Source of the DNA: Subtercola sp.
GTDB lineage: Bacteria > Actinomycetota > Actinomycetes > Actinomycetales > Microbacteriaceae
Length of the DNA stretch: 64,000 bases
NCBI GenBank assembly: GCA_025463765.1
Contig: JAODBC010000004.1
Location: 62,001-126,000, forward strand
Reading direction: 5' to 3'
In this document: positions 42,255 through 50,665 of the stretch, in pieces
Numbering within the stretch: the stretch's first letter is position 1
Layout of the letters: every line of letters starts with the position of its first letter
The notes under the pieces: model-generated
Seen by the model: the letters and a program-made list of their open reading frames with translations, nothing else
The model's database searches: none
Told to the model about the DNA's origin: nothing
Position numbers and translations under genes: made by a program

Positions 42255-42734
42255 CTACGCCAGCAACACGGCATCCTTGCTGCCCCTGACGCGGGTGCCG
42301 TTCATCCATTGGTGAGATGAAACATTGACTTTGACCGGCCACCGCAGCTCGACGAAGATCCACACCATCATCCCGAACCCGCCGACTGCACACCACAAAA
42401 GGCTCTGTGCCCGCATTGTTTGAAGCGAGACCGCGCCTGCGAGTTGTGTGCCGCCGACGATGATGCCAAGGATCAAACCTGGGATGAGGTAGGAGCCGAA
42501 CGGGGTATCGGCGAGATAGCCGACAGGGGCCGCGCCACCGTTCGCGAACACGCCCAGGCATCCTCCCGCAAATGAAGACACCGCACCGAAATACAACAGC
42601 CCCAGAAGAACCCGACGAGTCACAAGCGACCGGCGAATGAGCCGCGAGTTCGGTCGCCCGGTGCACAGGTGCTGCGGAATCGCTGCAGGAGTTGGACTCG
42701 GCAGTGGTGCAGAATTTTGCTCGGTCTGGCTCAT
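42255..42734 (-). CDS. Small membrane protein next to a double DosR-like site
   Basis: This 159-residue protein has a polar N-terminus (about 50 residues) followed by hydrophobic segments LLGLLYFGAVSSFAGGCLGVFA, YLIPGLILGIIVGGTQLAGAV and LLWCAVGGFGMMVWIFVEL, so three membrane helices. I do not recognise the family. ATG 42734 is chosen because the open frame above it is only shadow sequence. A near-consensus DosR box ends 34 bp before the start, so it is a likely regulon member. It converges on the SDR gene with a 4-bp gap. Confidence 0.65.
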   Translation of the reverse strand: MSQTEQNSAPLPSPTPAAIPQHLCTGRPNSRLIRRSLVTRRVLLGLLYFGAVSSFAGGCLGVFANGGAAPVGYLADTPFGSYLIPGLILGIIVGGTQLAGAVSLQTMRAQSLLWCAVGGFGMMVWIFVELRWPVKVNVSSHQWMNGTRVRGSKDAVLLA

Positions 42735-42768
42735 CTGCCCACTCTTCCCGAGTCGACCTCCATCGGGC

Positions 42769-42815
42769 AGGCCGAAAGTCCCGATCGTTCCGGGCCAACT
42801 GGTGACCAAAGACCC
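42769..42815. promoter_or_regulatory. Pair of DosR-box-like sites between membrane protein and usp
   Basis: On the minus strand GGGACTTTCGGCCT (42782-42769) matches 11 of 12 fixed consensus positions, and GGGTCTTTGGTCAC (42815-42802) matches 10. Starts of the two boxes are 33 bp apart, about three helical turns, as in tandem DosR promoters. They lie between divergent genes starting at 42734 and 42851. Confidence 0.65.
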
Positions 42816-42850
42816 TGTTTGTCGGCCGCGCGCGGTGGAAGCATCGAGGC

Positions 42851-43441
42851 ATGAACAACACACTGCACGCATCCTCGGCCAGGTTCGAGGCCGCCTCGGC
42901 CGCCTCGAACGACAGCCGTATTGTCGATTTCGGGGTCGACGGCACCGGCGTTGCCGTGGCCGAGTACGACCATTCAACCGCCACCACCACTGAGCCCGGC
43001 ATCCCTGCGGTTCGGCCGCGCACTACCCGAATCGTTGTCGGCCTCGACGGGTCGGAGGCCTCGCTCGATGCTTTCCGCCGAGCGGTGCGCATCGCCGACG
43101 GGCTGAATGCCACCGTGCAAACCGTGGTCGCCTGGCATAACCCCACCAGCGTCGGCACCGCCGGCTACAGCGACTGGACGGCGAAGGCTGACGCCGAGGA
43201 TATTCTCGCATCGGCATCCGAAACGCTTTTCGGCGACAACCCGCCAGAATGGCTGAACGAAACCGTACGCGAGGGCTACCCCGCCCAGGTTCTCATCGAA
43301 GAGAGCAAGGGCGCTGAGATGCTCGTCGTTGGCAGCCGTGGTCACGGTGGTTTCGCCGGGCTGCTGCTCGGGTCGGTGAGCACCGCGTGTGCTGAGCATG
43401 CGCACTGCCCGGTCCTCGTCATGCACACCCCGAGCCGATGA
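42851..43441 (+). CDS. Universal stress protein (single UspA domain)
   Basis: This 196-residue protein has an unusual 58-residue N-terminal extension followed by one UspA domain: TRIVVGLDGSEASLDAFRRAV near 59-79 and the ATP-binding loop LVVGSRGHGGFAGLLLGSVS near 158-177, which is complete (G-2x-G-9x-G-S). ATP binding is therefore likely. It overlaps the next small gene (ATGA) and has two DosR-like boxes upstream. The role is inferred as a hypoxia/stasis protein. Confidence 0.9.
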   Translation: MNNTLHASSARFEAASAASNDSRIVDFGVDGTGVAVAEYDHSTATTTEPGIPAVRPRTTRIVVGLDGSEASLDAFRRAVRIADGLNATVQTVVAWHNPTSVGTAGYSDWTAKADAEDILASASETLFGDNPPEWLNETVREGYPAQVLIEESKGAEMLVVGSRGHGGFAGLLLGSVSTACAEHAHCPVLVMHTPSR

Positions 43442-43782
43442 CAACCGGGGCTGACGGGCAGCTGGCGACGCTGATCTATGGCAATGACAGCACCGTCACC
43501 GCGTTCGACGCACGTGCGCTTTTGCACTTACAACTCGTGATCGGCGCGAAGTTGCGCCGCAAAGAGAGCTTCTTCCTCTCGTGGACCCAGAAAGACGTTC
43601 TCGGCCGCCCGAGCACCTCACTCTGGTTGGACTGCGCGATCCCGCTGCAATTCGACTACCCCCACGGCCGACCAGAATCTGTCAACCGGGCCTGGATCGA
43701 CGCTTTGACCAAATCAGCGAACGGCGGCTCCGGACTCTTCCTCGTCGAAGAACCTGCGAGCGATCTGGCGCGCAGCTCGTAA
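43438..43782 (+). CDS. Small protein of the Microbacteriaceae DUF7882-like type
   Basis: This 114-residue protein has LATLIYGNDSTVTAFDARALLHLQLVIGAKLRR followed by ESFFLSWTQ and SLWLDCAIPLQFDY. I recognise this as the short protein common in Microbacteriaceae that older annotations wrongly label ATP-dependent DNA ligase; it has no ligase motif. Function unknown. Its start overlaps the Usp stop, so it is translated with a DevR-type stress gene, which is the only clue to role. Confidence 0.75.
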   Translation: MTTGADGQLATLIYGNDSTVTAFDARALLHLQLVIGAKLRRKESFFLSWTQKDVLGRPSTSLWLDCAIPLQFDYPHGRPESVNRAWIDALTKSANGGSGLFLVEEPASDLARSS

Positions 43783-43797
43783 CGCAGCCGACGACAG

Positions 43798-43829
43798 AGA
43801 AAGGGCCGCTCAGCACGGTCCCTCTTTCT
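43798..43829. terminator. Hairpin between convergent genes
   Basis: AGAAAGGGCCG (43798-43808) can pair with CGGTCCCTCTTTCT (43816-43829) with a 3-base bulge. Read rightward it ends in TTTCT, read leftward in TTTCT as well, so it can end both the usp operon and the exporter operon. Confidence 0.55.
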
Positions 43830-43847
43830 GACGTAGCCTTCGCGTGG

Positions 43848-44567
43848 TCAGACCGCCTCGAGCGTGAGGGGCTGCACGGGCGAGTCGTGGCGAGTCGCGA
43901 CGCCGTCCACCATGACGTAATAGGTGTCGAAGCGCTGCAACTGCAGTTCGTCGTGGGTCACCAAGACCGTCGCCGTGTTCTGCTCTGCCGTCAGCCGGGT
44001 GATGAGGTTCAGGATGCTCGTTCCCCTCGCCTGGTCGAGAGAACTCGTAGGTTCATCGATCACCAGCACCGTCGGCCGGTTCATCAGAGCACGGGCGATG
44101 TTGACGCGCTGCCGCTCCCCGCCCGAGAGCATCGCGGGAAACTTGTGTGCCTGCGCCTCCACACCCACCGACGCCAATAGGTCCAGGGCACGCGAGCGGC
44201 CGTCGCCCCGAGCATCCGTTCTGCGCGTGCGAGCACCGAGCCTTTCCATAACGAGCAGTTGCTCGATGGCTGTCAGTGCGGGCAGCAGGTTCGACTGCTG
44301 AAAGACGATTCCGAGGTGATCTCGGCGCAACTGGGCACGCTGTTTCAGCGAGAGCGTCGTCACGTCGACGTCGTCGATCAGCACAGACCCTGAGTCGGGC
44401 CGGATGAGCGTGGAGATCACTGCGAGCAGGCTCGACTTGCCCGAACCCGATGGCCCCGTGATTCCGACCACGCTCCCCCGGTCGACGTCGAGCGTCACAT
44501 CGTCGACGGCAACGACCCTGCTGGCGCCGTCGGGGTAGGTCAGGGTGACGTTCGAGAGGGCGATCAT
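43848..44567 (-). CDS. ABC exporter ATPase (MacB/LolD type)
   Basis: This 239-residue ATPase has Walker A GPSGSGKSS near residues 40-48, Q-loop IVFQQSNLLPAL, signature MLSGGERQRVNIARALMNRP, Walker B VLVIDEPTSSLD and H-loop LVTHDE. Sequence type and the FtsX-like partner place it in the MacB/LolD/DevA class, which uses mechanical force to extrude lipoproteins, peptides or lipids rather than import. ATGA overlap with the permease gene. A perfect DosR-like box precedes the operon. Confidence 0.9.
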   Translation of the reverse strand: MIALSNVTLTYPDGASRVVAVDDVTLDVDRGSVVGITGPSGSGKSSLLAVISTLIRPDSGSVLIDDVDVTTLSLKQRAQLRRDHLGIVFQQSNLLPALTAIEQLLVMERLGARTRRTDARGDGRSRALDLLASVGVEAQAHKFPAMLSGGERQRVNIARALMNRPTVLVIDEPTSSLDQARGTSILNLITRLTAEQNTATVLVTHDELQLQRFDTYYVMVDGVATRHDSPVQPLTLEAV

Positions 44568-45634
44568 CGGTTACTTCCCAGAGCGGTCAGAGGGTCGGCG
44601 TGGGTCACCGAACGAAGGGCAAAGGCTGCGCCGAGAAGCCCGAGCGCGATCATCGCGACGGCCGGGGCGAGCGTGGTGTACCAGGCGAGGATGAACGGCA
44701 GAACCCCGCCCACGGCCAGTCCGAACAGGGCAGTGGCTCCGATGCCCACGCCGACTCCCACGACGAGCACGAGGGCGGCCTGTCCGAGCGAGTCGAACAC
44801 GAGCATCCGGTTCGATGCACCCAGTGCTTTCAGAATCGCGACATCGGGCTGCCGTTGCATGCCCCATACCGTGAAGAAGGCGCCGACGACCAAGGCTGAG
44901 ATGCCGAACAGCATCGCGACCATCAGCAGGAGCGAGCCGATCTCTGAGCGAAAGGCGGCGAGAGCCGTCAACGAACCAAACAGGCTCTGCGAGCTAGTGT
45001 GCGCTGCCTGATCTGCCGCGGCGAAGCTCGAATCGGCGCCGTCGACGGCGAGAACGGTCGCGAATGCTCCGGGGGTGCCCGTTGCCGCGGCGATACTGTG
45101 CCAGTCGGCCAACGAGACCCAGGCCACGGCCGTGTGCGAATACCAGCTATCAGCCGTGACCGCGTCGACGATGTAGTCGGCACTGCCGAGCGTCACGGTT
45201 TCTCCTGCCACGGCGTGTAGGGCCGATGCGGCCGTCGCCGGCAGGGTGATGTGGCCGGCCTCGGCTGGCACCGCTTTATCGAAGGAGGTGTCAGCACCGA
45301 AGACCGCGACCGCGGCCTGCCTCGAACCGGAATAGATCTTCACTTGGCTGATGCCGAGCGGGTGCACAGCGCTTACCCCGGCTGCTTTCGACCAGGTGGC
45401 GGCTTGCTCCGCCGTGATCGTCGAATCGGAGTAGCTCAGGCTATTGCCGTCGGCGGGAGCGGAGAATACGACCCTGTCAGCGGGTAGCGCCAGTACGGCC
45501 GAGATGTTCTGGTTGGCGAGGCCCGCGGTCAGCCCCGCGAGAAACCCGACCAGCACCGTGATGAGTGCTACGACGGCGGCAATGAGCACAAATCGGCCCT
45601 TCGCGAACCTCAGATCACGCAGTGCAACGTACAT
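44564..45634 (-). CDS. ABC exporter permease, FtsX/DevC type
   Basis: This 356-residue permease has one N-terminal helix (FVLIAAVVALITVLVGFLAGLTAG, about 15-38), an extracytoplasmic domain of some 190 residues and three C-terminal helices from about 235, including MVAMLFGISALVVGAFFTVWGM and the cytoplasmic motif DVAILKALGASNRML. This is the FtsX/MacB_PCD topology. The gene heads a two-gene operon with the ATPase. GGGACTTTCGGCCC on the minus strand lies 88 bp before its start, so expression under hypoxia or NO is predicted. The cargo is unknown. Confidence 0.88.
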   Translation of the reverse strand: MYVALRDLRFAKGRFVLIAAVVALITVLVGFLAGLTAGLANQNISAVLALPADRVVFSAPADGNSLSYSDSTITAEQAATWSKAAGVSAVHPLGISQVKIYSGSRQAAVAVFGADTSFDKAVPAEAGHITLPATAASALHAVAGETVTLGSADYIVDAVTADSWYSHTAVAWVSLADWHSIAAATGTPGAFATVLAVDGADSSFAAADQAAHTSSQSLFGSLTALAAFRSEIGSLLLMVAMLFGISALVVGAFFTVWGMQRQPDVAILKALGASNRMLVFDSLGQAALVLVVGVGVGIGATALFGLAVGGVLPFILAWYTTLAPAVAMIALGLLGAAFALRSVTHADPLTALGSNR

Positions 45635-46034
45635 TCGAACCGGCCTTCACTGACGAGCCTCTGCACAACCCGGGCGTCGGTATCGTGTGCGTTCAGCATC
45701 TCGCATGGCTCTCGTCGCTGGTGGGCCGAAAGTCCCAAGGCCGCAATATGGTGCGCCAGAGGTTCCCTCGCCGTGGAACGAGGCTGCGGGTGACCTCACG
45801 GCTGAAGAAGTCGGCTCACGACGCGATGTGAGTGCCGGCTGAGACCAAGGCCAGAATCGACAGAATAGGCGGCCTCATCGTATTAGCTGCGTCGCCGGTG
45901 AGGCAGAGATCTCCCTGGGCGCGGTTCTCGTCAGCGAGTGAGACCCAGAGCCCCAATGCGTTCGTCGCGGATGCACGCCGCCAATGCCTTGCTCGCGAGA
46001 AACGCCTCGGTCGCTCCTGTGCACCGCGGGCGAG
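45635..46034. other. 400-bp non-coding stretch with one DosR-like site
   Basis: No convincing gene. It holds the DosR-like box at 45723-45736, and the rest is GC-rich sequence without a ribosome-binding site or conserved protein. The 5' side serves the exporter operon; the other side lies after the aldolase stop codon. Confidence 0.6.
45723..45736 (-). promoter_or_regulatory. DosR-box-like site before the MacB-type exporter
   Basis: The minus strand reads GGGACTTTCGGCCC, which fits GGGACTTTnGnCCC at every fixed position, the best match in the window. It ends 88 bp before the permease start codon. Confidence 0.65.
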
Positions 46035-46886
46035 TCAACGCGCAAAGCCGGTGGCGGGCGCGGGCTGCCGAGTGTAGCGCGTCGACCCGGCGACAGCGGT
46101 CGTGGCCGCGGCGACGGCCTGCTCGCAGATTTTGCGGAACGCCATCACGTCGAGGCCAAGGCACAGCACGCCGATGTCTTCTTCCAGGGCGGTTGCGCAC
46201 GCCTCGGCGGTCGGGTCGATGATCGGCCCGCCCAGCAGCACCACCCCATGGGCACGGGCCGCCGCCTTGACCCGAACCAGGGCATCCTGAATCGCGGCGC
46301 TGCCGTGCAGGCTCGCGTTCGCCCCCTCGCCGAGAGCGTACGACAGCTCGCCGGCGGCGAAGACGATCACGCGCACCTGTTCGAGCGCGCAGATCTCCTC
46401 GATGTTCGTCAGCGCATCGACCGTCTCGATCATCGGAATCAGAAACAGTCCGGCATCGCTGATCGCCGCATACTCGCTGAAGCTACTGAGCGCATACCCG
46501 GCCGCGCGGTACGCTGGGCAGATGCCGCGCCTACCGTTCGGCGGGTACGTCAGCGCATCGACCATGTTCGTCACATCGGCGGCCGTGCGCACCATCGGAA
46601 TCACGATCGCCTCAGCGCCGGCCTCGAGGGCGCGCCGTGCAGACGTCGTATCGTCGGGCTCCGGCACCCGCACGATGGTTGCGAGCCCTACACCGTCGGC
46701 AGTACGAACGGTGTCTTCGAGCGCACGAGGGTTCAGCCCGCTGTGCTCGCTATCGATCCAGACGTAGTCGAGCCCGGTACGACCCATCACCTCGATGAGC
46801 GTGTGGTCGCCCGTGAAGCACTGCATTCCGATCGGCACCTCATGATTGTCGATCATGGCCATGAGTCGTTGGGGCATAGCGAACAT
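46035..46886 (-). CDS. HpcH/HpaI-family aldolase/citrate lyase
   Basis: This 283-residue TIM-barrel protein is a class II pyruvate-type aldolase. TGLDYVWIDSEHS near 37-49, the metal-site Glu/Asp pattern around FLIPMIETVDALTN, and a Gly-rich stretch near GANASLHGSAAIQD follow the family, which cleaves 2-keto-3-deoxy or 4-hydroxy-2-oxo acids to pyruvate and an aldehyde. ATG 46886 has AAAGGAG upstream. It is the last gene of a leftward cluster with a VOC protein and an aromatic-acid transporter. The final product step of a ring-cleavage or sugar-acid route is inferred. Confidence 0.85.
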   Translation of the reverse strand: MFAMPQRLMAMIDNHEVPIGMQCFTGDHTLIEVMGRTGLDYVWIDSEHSGLNPRALEDTVRTADGVGLATIVRVPEPDDTTSARRALEAGAEAIVIPMVRTAADVTNMVDALTYPPNGRRGICPAYRAAGYALSSFSEYAAISDAGLFLIPMIETVDALTNIEEICALEQVRVIVFAAGELSYALGEGANASLHGSAAIQDALVRVKAAARAHGVVLLGGPIIDPTAEACATALEEDIGVLCLGLDVMAFRKICEQAVAAATTAVAGSTRYTRQPAPATGFAR

Positions 46887-46938
46887 TGAAGGCTCCTTTG
46901 AGGGTGAACGGATGATCGGGGCGCAGTGCGACCGAAGC

Positions 46939-47385
46939 TCAGTGATCGACGTGCTGCTCTTGGAAGGGCACCGCGGCGAATCCCCCGGCGGGCGCGGTGA
47001 ACAGCCGGATCACGACGCCATCGGGGGTCGTGATCTCGAGCGAGCGACCCGTACGGCGTTGTTTCACCGGCGAGTGCTCTGCACCCAGTGCTTCGACGTG
47101 CTGAAACCAGGCCTCGAGCGCGTCATCGTCGGCAACCTCGAACGTGACGGGGTCGTAGCCGACCGGTACCGCATACTGCGGGGTCGCGAGCCTCAATTCG
47201 AGCATCCCCGCGAACGCGGGTAGAGCGAGTATGACGCCGAACAGCGCCCCCGATGCGTCATGATGGTCGAATCGAGGCTCGTGGCGGGCACCCAAGACGC
47301 TCTCGAACCAGTCGATTCCCGACTCGAGCGAGCTGACTACGAAGGTCAGGTGGTGCAGCCCGCTGACAGCTGGCCGATCAGGCAT
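46939..47385 (-). CDS. VOC-superfamily (glyoxalase/dioxygenase) protein
   Basis: This 148-residue protein has two beta-alpha-beta-beta-beta modules. GLHHLTFVVSSLESGIDWF (His near 12), a metal-type Glu in MLELRLATPQ and the C-terminal GRSLEITTPDGVVIRLF suggest an active metal site, as in glyoxalases and extradiol dioxygenases. It overlaps the transporter gene by 8 bp and precedes the aldolase, so it probably catalyses a ring-cleaving or isomerising step in this pathway. Confidence 0.8.
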   Translation of the reverse strand: MPDRPAVSGLHHLTFVVSSLESGIDWFESVLGARHEPRFDHHDASGALFGVILALPAFAGMLELRLATPQYAVPVGYDPVTFEVADDDALEAWFQHVEALGAEHSPVKQRRTGRSLEITTPDGVVIRLFTAPAGGFAAVPFQEQHVDH

Positions 47386-48760
47386 GCGCCACCGCGACGG
47401 CCGGCACAGTCGCGACTCGGCGACGGCGCAACACCACCAGGCCCATCACGAGCATCGCCAGCGCGGCCAGCACCGAGACGACTCCGATCACGACGAAGAC
47501 GACAGGGGTGGCCACTCCGGCGGCGAGAAGCACACCGCCGATGACCGGGCCGAGAATGGCGCCCAGGCGGGCGATGCCCATTGCCGAACCGACACCCGTC
47601 GCGCGCAGCGCATCGCTGTAGAACGTTGCGCAGAGGCCGACAGTGCAGAGTTGGGCGCCGATGGCGAAGAACCCGGCGAGAAACGTCGTCACGAGCAGAC
47701 CCGGCGCTGAGTGCGCCGCCTGACCGATGGCGACGATAGCTATCGCACCGAGCAGGTACCCCGCCACGATCGTCGTGGTCGGTCTTGCACGAACGAAGCG
47801 GCCGAGAACGATACTGCCGACGATCGACCCGAGGTTGAGCATCACGGCGCCGAGAATGCCGGTGCGAACATCCAGGCCGTTCTGCACGGCGATGATCGGA
47901 ATCCAGTTGGTCAGGAAGTAGGTCATCAGCAGGCTGAGCAGCAGAATCACCCAGAGCACGAGCGTGCCGACCGCGCGACCCTGCGTAAAGAGGCTCGGCA
48001 GCGGGGCCCTCGACTCGGCCGCCGCAGGCTCGATGGTCGCGGCGAGGTCTTCTGGCAGGCGCAGGCGCTTCAGCACCCGGGCGAGCGCACTCTTGTCGCT
48101 GCGCATCGACAGGAATCGCACCGACTCGGGGATGGCGAACACGATGATGGGAATGAGGATGACCGGCACAAGACCGCCGAGCCAGAACACGCTCGCCCAG
48201 CCGGAGGCGGGGATGAGAACCGTCGAGAGAAGACCGCCGACGACGGCCCCGAGCGGAAACCCGCAGAACATGAGCGCGACGGTGGCTGCACGACGGCGAA
48301 CCGGCGCATACTCCGACGTCAGCGATATGACGCTCGGCAAAGCCCCGCCCAGCCCGAGGCCGGTAATGAACCGCACGATGAAAAGAGTGGTCGTCGAGTC
48401 GGTGAACGGGGTCGCAAGCGAGCCGATGGCGACGATCGCGACGGAGATCAGCAGTGCAGGCTTGCGACCGAACCGGTCGCCCACGAGACCAAAGACGATG
48501 GCGCCGACCAGGCCGCCGAAGAGGCCGATGCCGAAGATCGGGCCGAAGTCGGCGACATTCGAACCGAACTGTTGCGCGATCGGGGTGGCCGCGAGCGCGA
48601 TGACCTGGGTGTCGAAACCGTCGACCATGGCGATGACGGCGCAGACCCCGATGATGAGAATCTGAAAACGGCCGATCGAACGGCCTTCGAGCAGTGAGTC
48701 GAAACTTCGAGTGATTCGCGAGCCTATGGCCGTGGTGTATTCAGAACCGGTGCTGCTCAT
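47378..48760 (-). CDS. MFS transporter, aromatic acid:H+ symporter (AAHS) type
   Basis: This 460-residue permease has about 12 hydrophobic helices. The AAHS signatures are visible: AMVDGFDTQVIALAATPI in helix 1 and the loop GDRFGRKPALLISV between helices 2 and 3, both used by 4-hydroxybenzoate and related carriers. ATG 48760 has AAGGAGG. It leads the VOC-aldolase operon, so the imported substrate is probably an aromatic or related carboxylate. A CCTAG-centred palindrome lies about 70 bp upstream. Confidence 0.9.
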   Translation of the reverse strand: MSSTGSEYTTAIGSRITRSFDSLLEGRSIGRFQILIIGVCAVIAMVDGFDTQVIALAATPIAQQFGSNVADFGPIFGIGLFGGLVGAIVFGLVGDRFGRKPALLISVAIVAIGSLATPFTDSTTTLFIVRFITGLGLGGALPSVISLTSEYAPVRRRAATVALMFCGFPLGAVVGGLLSTVLIPASGWASVFWLGGLVPVILIPIIVFAIPESVRFLSMRSDKSALARVLKRLRLPEDLAATIEPAAAESRAPLPSLFTQGRAVGTLVLWVILLLSLLMTYFLTNWIPIIAVQNGLDVRTGILGAVMLNLGSIVGSIVLGRFVRARPTTTIVAGYLLGAIAIVAIGQAAHSAPGLLVTTFLAGFFAIGAQLCTVGLCATFYSDALRATGVGSAMGIARLGAILGPVIGGVLLAAGVATPVVFVVIGVVSVLAALAMLVMGLVVLRRRRVATVPAVAVAHA

Positions 48761-48822
48761 GGATCCTCCTTGATGCAGGGCAGTGACATCGTCGACGACG
48801 GTGTCACGCTCAAGAATAGTAT

Positions 48823-48839
48823 TAATTGTCCTAGTGTCA
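48823..48839. promoter_or_regulatory. Candidate GntR operator before the MFS gene
   Basis: The segment begins ATTG and ends CAAT around CCTAG (48830-48834), an imperfect palindrome. CCTAG in related context recurs (minus strand) at 49370-49366 before the HbpS gene and 50715-50711 before the cupin gene, flanking the GntR regulator. A shared operator is inferred. Confidence 0.35.
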
Positions 48840-48896
48840 ATGTCTCTTGGTGAATTAGAGACCGAAGCGGGTTGCACCAGTGGTGGCCACGATCTG

Positions 48897-49325
48897 TCAC
48901 TCGCCGGGGTCAGCCGTGAGACCAGCCGCGATGATGCCCGCCAGCCCACATGCTTCGTCGGCATCGGGCAGAGCGCCACTTACTCCGACGGCGCCCACGA
49001 TGGCTCCTATTTCGTCGCGTACCAGCACACCTCCGGCCACGGGAACCAGCTCGCCGTCGGCAAGCGCGATGATCGAGGAGAAGAACTGCGGATGAGCGTC
49101 GGCACGACCGGCAAGGGCGCGACTTCCGACGCCCATGTTCAAAGCTCCCATCGCCTTTGCCCGAGCGATCTTCTCCCGCAGCAGGCTGGAGCCGTCTTCA
49201 CGCGCGAAAGCAACCAGCTGACCTCCGGCGTCGAGCACTGCCACGGTCATCGGTGGCAACGAGCCGCTTCGAGCGTGGTCGAGGGCGGTGTGAACAACGG
49301 TTTGGGCGAGATCGAGCGTGAGCAA
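48897..49325 (-). CDS. GlcG/HbpS-family protein
   Basis: This 142-residue protein has the HbpS/GlcG pattern: AVLDAGGQLVAFAREDGSSLL near 29-49, KAMGALNMGVGSRAL, and VPVAGGVLVRDEIGAIVGAVGVSGALPDADE near 93-122. Members bind heme or cobalamin or occur as accessory subunits in glycolate and aromatic catabolic operons. A TTG start at 49325 seems required. It lies between the transporter and the divergent GntR regulator. Confidence 0.83.
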   Translation of the reverse strand: MLTLDLAQTVVHTALDHARSGSLPPMTVAVLDAGGQLVAFAREDGSSLLREKIARAKAMGALNMGVGSRALAGRADAHPQFFSSIIALADGELVPVAGGVLVRDEIGAIVGAVGVSGALPDADEACGLAGIIAAGLTADPGE

Positions 49326-49400
49326 TGTCGGTGTCCAATCGGTGGAATGTGTAATGTTTTAGTGACTAGGTGTGTTAGCGGTGCGTGAGAGGTCGGATTC

Positions 49401-50132
49401 GTGTCCCAGATGGTCACAGACGGTTCGTATCGTCGCAATCGAATGAGCGCTGCAGACGAAGTCGTCAAAGACATCCGCGCTCAGATCTTGTCGCGGCGGC
49501 TCGAACGGGGAACGCGTCTTCCTTCAGAGAAGGAGCTGGCGACGCACTACGATGTGAGCGCCCCGACGATTCGCGAGGCCATCCGTGCACTGAGCGCGAC
49601 CAGTCTCGTTGAAGCTCGCCACGGCTCCGGCACGTACGTGACGGCCGACGGGTCGGCACTCGTTTCTTCTGCCCTGGCCGCGGTGGTCGAGCTCGAAGAG
49701 ATCGATCTGCTCAGCGTTCTCGACGTCTCCGAAGCGTTCTACGTGAAGGCGGCCGCCACCGCGGTGAGTGAAGCGACCACCGACGAGCTGCGGACCCTGC
49801 GACAGGCGGCCGAAGTGTTCGCCGAGCCCATGGCATCCACTGACTTCGCCGCGGCCCTTCGCACGTTTCTCACCCGACTCGTCGAACTGTCGCACAACAA
49901 ACTGCTCATCTCGATCTCCGTCTTTCTCATCGAATCGCAGATCGCTCTCGCCCAAGGTGCTGTCGAACGTCGCCCAGAGGCATGGGAGCAGATCGCCGGC
50001 CACCTCGTCGACGAGAGGCTGGCGATCGTCGACGCCCTCGAGAAGAGAGACGCCGACGCCGCCCAGACTGCCGTGGCGATCTACATGAGACGCGGGTCAG
50101 AGCTCGTGCGGGCGCACGCCAGCGCACCCTAG
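49401..50132 (+). CDS. GntR-family regulator, FCD subfamily
   Basis: This 243-residue regulator has an N-terminal winged helix (DEVVKDIRAQILSRRLERGTRLPSEKELATHY and VSAPTIREAIRALSATSLVE) and a helical FCD ligand domain from about 95. GTG 49401 is the apparent start. Genes on both sides (HbpS, transporter, VOC, aldolase leftward; cupin from the other end) form its probable targets. Its 3' end overlaps the convergent cupin gene by 4 bp. Repression relieved by a pathway acid is the usual mode for this family. Confidence 0.88.
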   Translation: MSQMVTDGSYRRNRMSAADEVVKDIRAQILSRRLERGTRLPSEKELATHYDVSAPTIREAIRALSATSLVEARHGSGTYVTADGSALVSSALAAVVELEEIDLLSVLDVSEAFYVKAAATAVSEATTDELRTLRQAAEVFAEPMASTDFAAALRTFLTRLVELSHNKLLISISVFLIESQIALAQGAVERRPEAWEQIAGHLVDERLAIVDALEKRDADAAQTAVAIYMRRGSELVRAHASAP

Positions 50133-50665
50133 ACCGGGGTCGCGTCTATCATCGTTCCGACGAGCAGCGCGGGCTGGTCAGAGCGATTGCTCCAGGCGTG
50201 GTTCGTACCGCGGATGACCACCGAATCGCCCGGAGTCATCTTCACCTCGTCGACATCTGTCACCAAATAGATCTCCCCGATCACGCAGGTGATGCAGTCG
50301 AGAGTGTCTGTGCGGTGCATGCTCGGGTGCCTGGCCATGTCAGCGGCGGTCGGCGCGTACTTCTGCTCAACCAGCTTGTTCAGGTTGGTGAGCTCGGATT
50401 TGTGCTCCTCAGCGTCTTTGCGGTCGGGCGGAATCTCGAGGGCACGGTAGAGCATGCCGCCCGGAGCGGGTTCGCGCCGAGCGATGCCGACCGAGCGGTC
50501 ACCCTCGACCGAGTTGTCGGGGGGTGACTCCTCGGTCGCCCAAAGCGTCGCCCGCCAGTAAAAGCCCTCCTTCGACTGCACACTCGACGGGTCTGGCTCG
50601 GTCGAGAGTACGGCCGAACGGCCGGCCGAATCGGCTCCGACAACGTAACGATTCCATCTGGCCAT
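50129..50665 (-). CDS. Cupin-domain protein
   Basis: This 178-residue protein has a C-terminal cupin: RTDTLDCITCVIGEIYLVTD, then MTPGDSVVIRGTNHAWSNRSDQPALLVG, where the His in NHAWSN and the PGD turn match the second cupin motif. The first motif lacks the usual HxH, so metal binding is uncertain. The N-terminal half (ARREPAPGGMLYRALEIPPD) resembles small actinobacterial proteins near aromatic pathways. ATG 50665 has AAGGAGA. It probably belongs to the GntR-controlled cluster. Confidence 0.75.
   Translation of the reverse strand: MARWNRYVVGADSAGRSAVLSTEPDPSSVQSKEGFYWRATLWATEESPPDNSVEGDRSVGIARREPAPGGMLYRALEIPPDRKDAEEHKSELTNLNKLVEQKYAPTAADMARHPSMHRTDTLDCITCVIGEIYLVTDVDEVKMTPGDSVVIRGTNHAWSNRSDQPALLVGTMIDATPV

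Noticed and set aside
45931-46200. An 89-codon leftward frame overlapping the aldolase end
   Set aside because: Out of frame with the aldolase, Arg-rich and without ribosome-binding site; treated as chance.
47711-48697. A 328-codon open frame opposite the MFS transporter
   Set aside because: Low-complexity Arg/Asp/Glu/His composition and no motif; the opposite strand encodes a complete 12-helix transporter.
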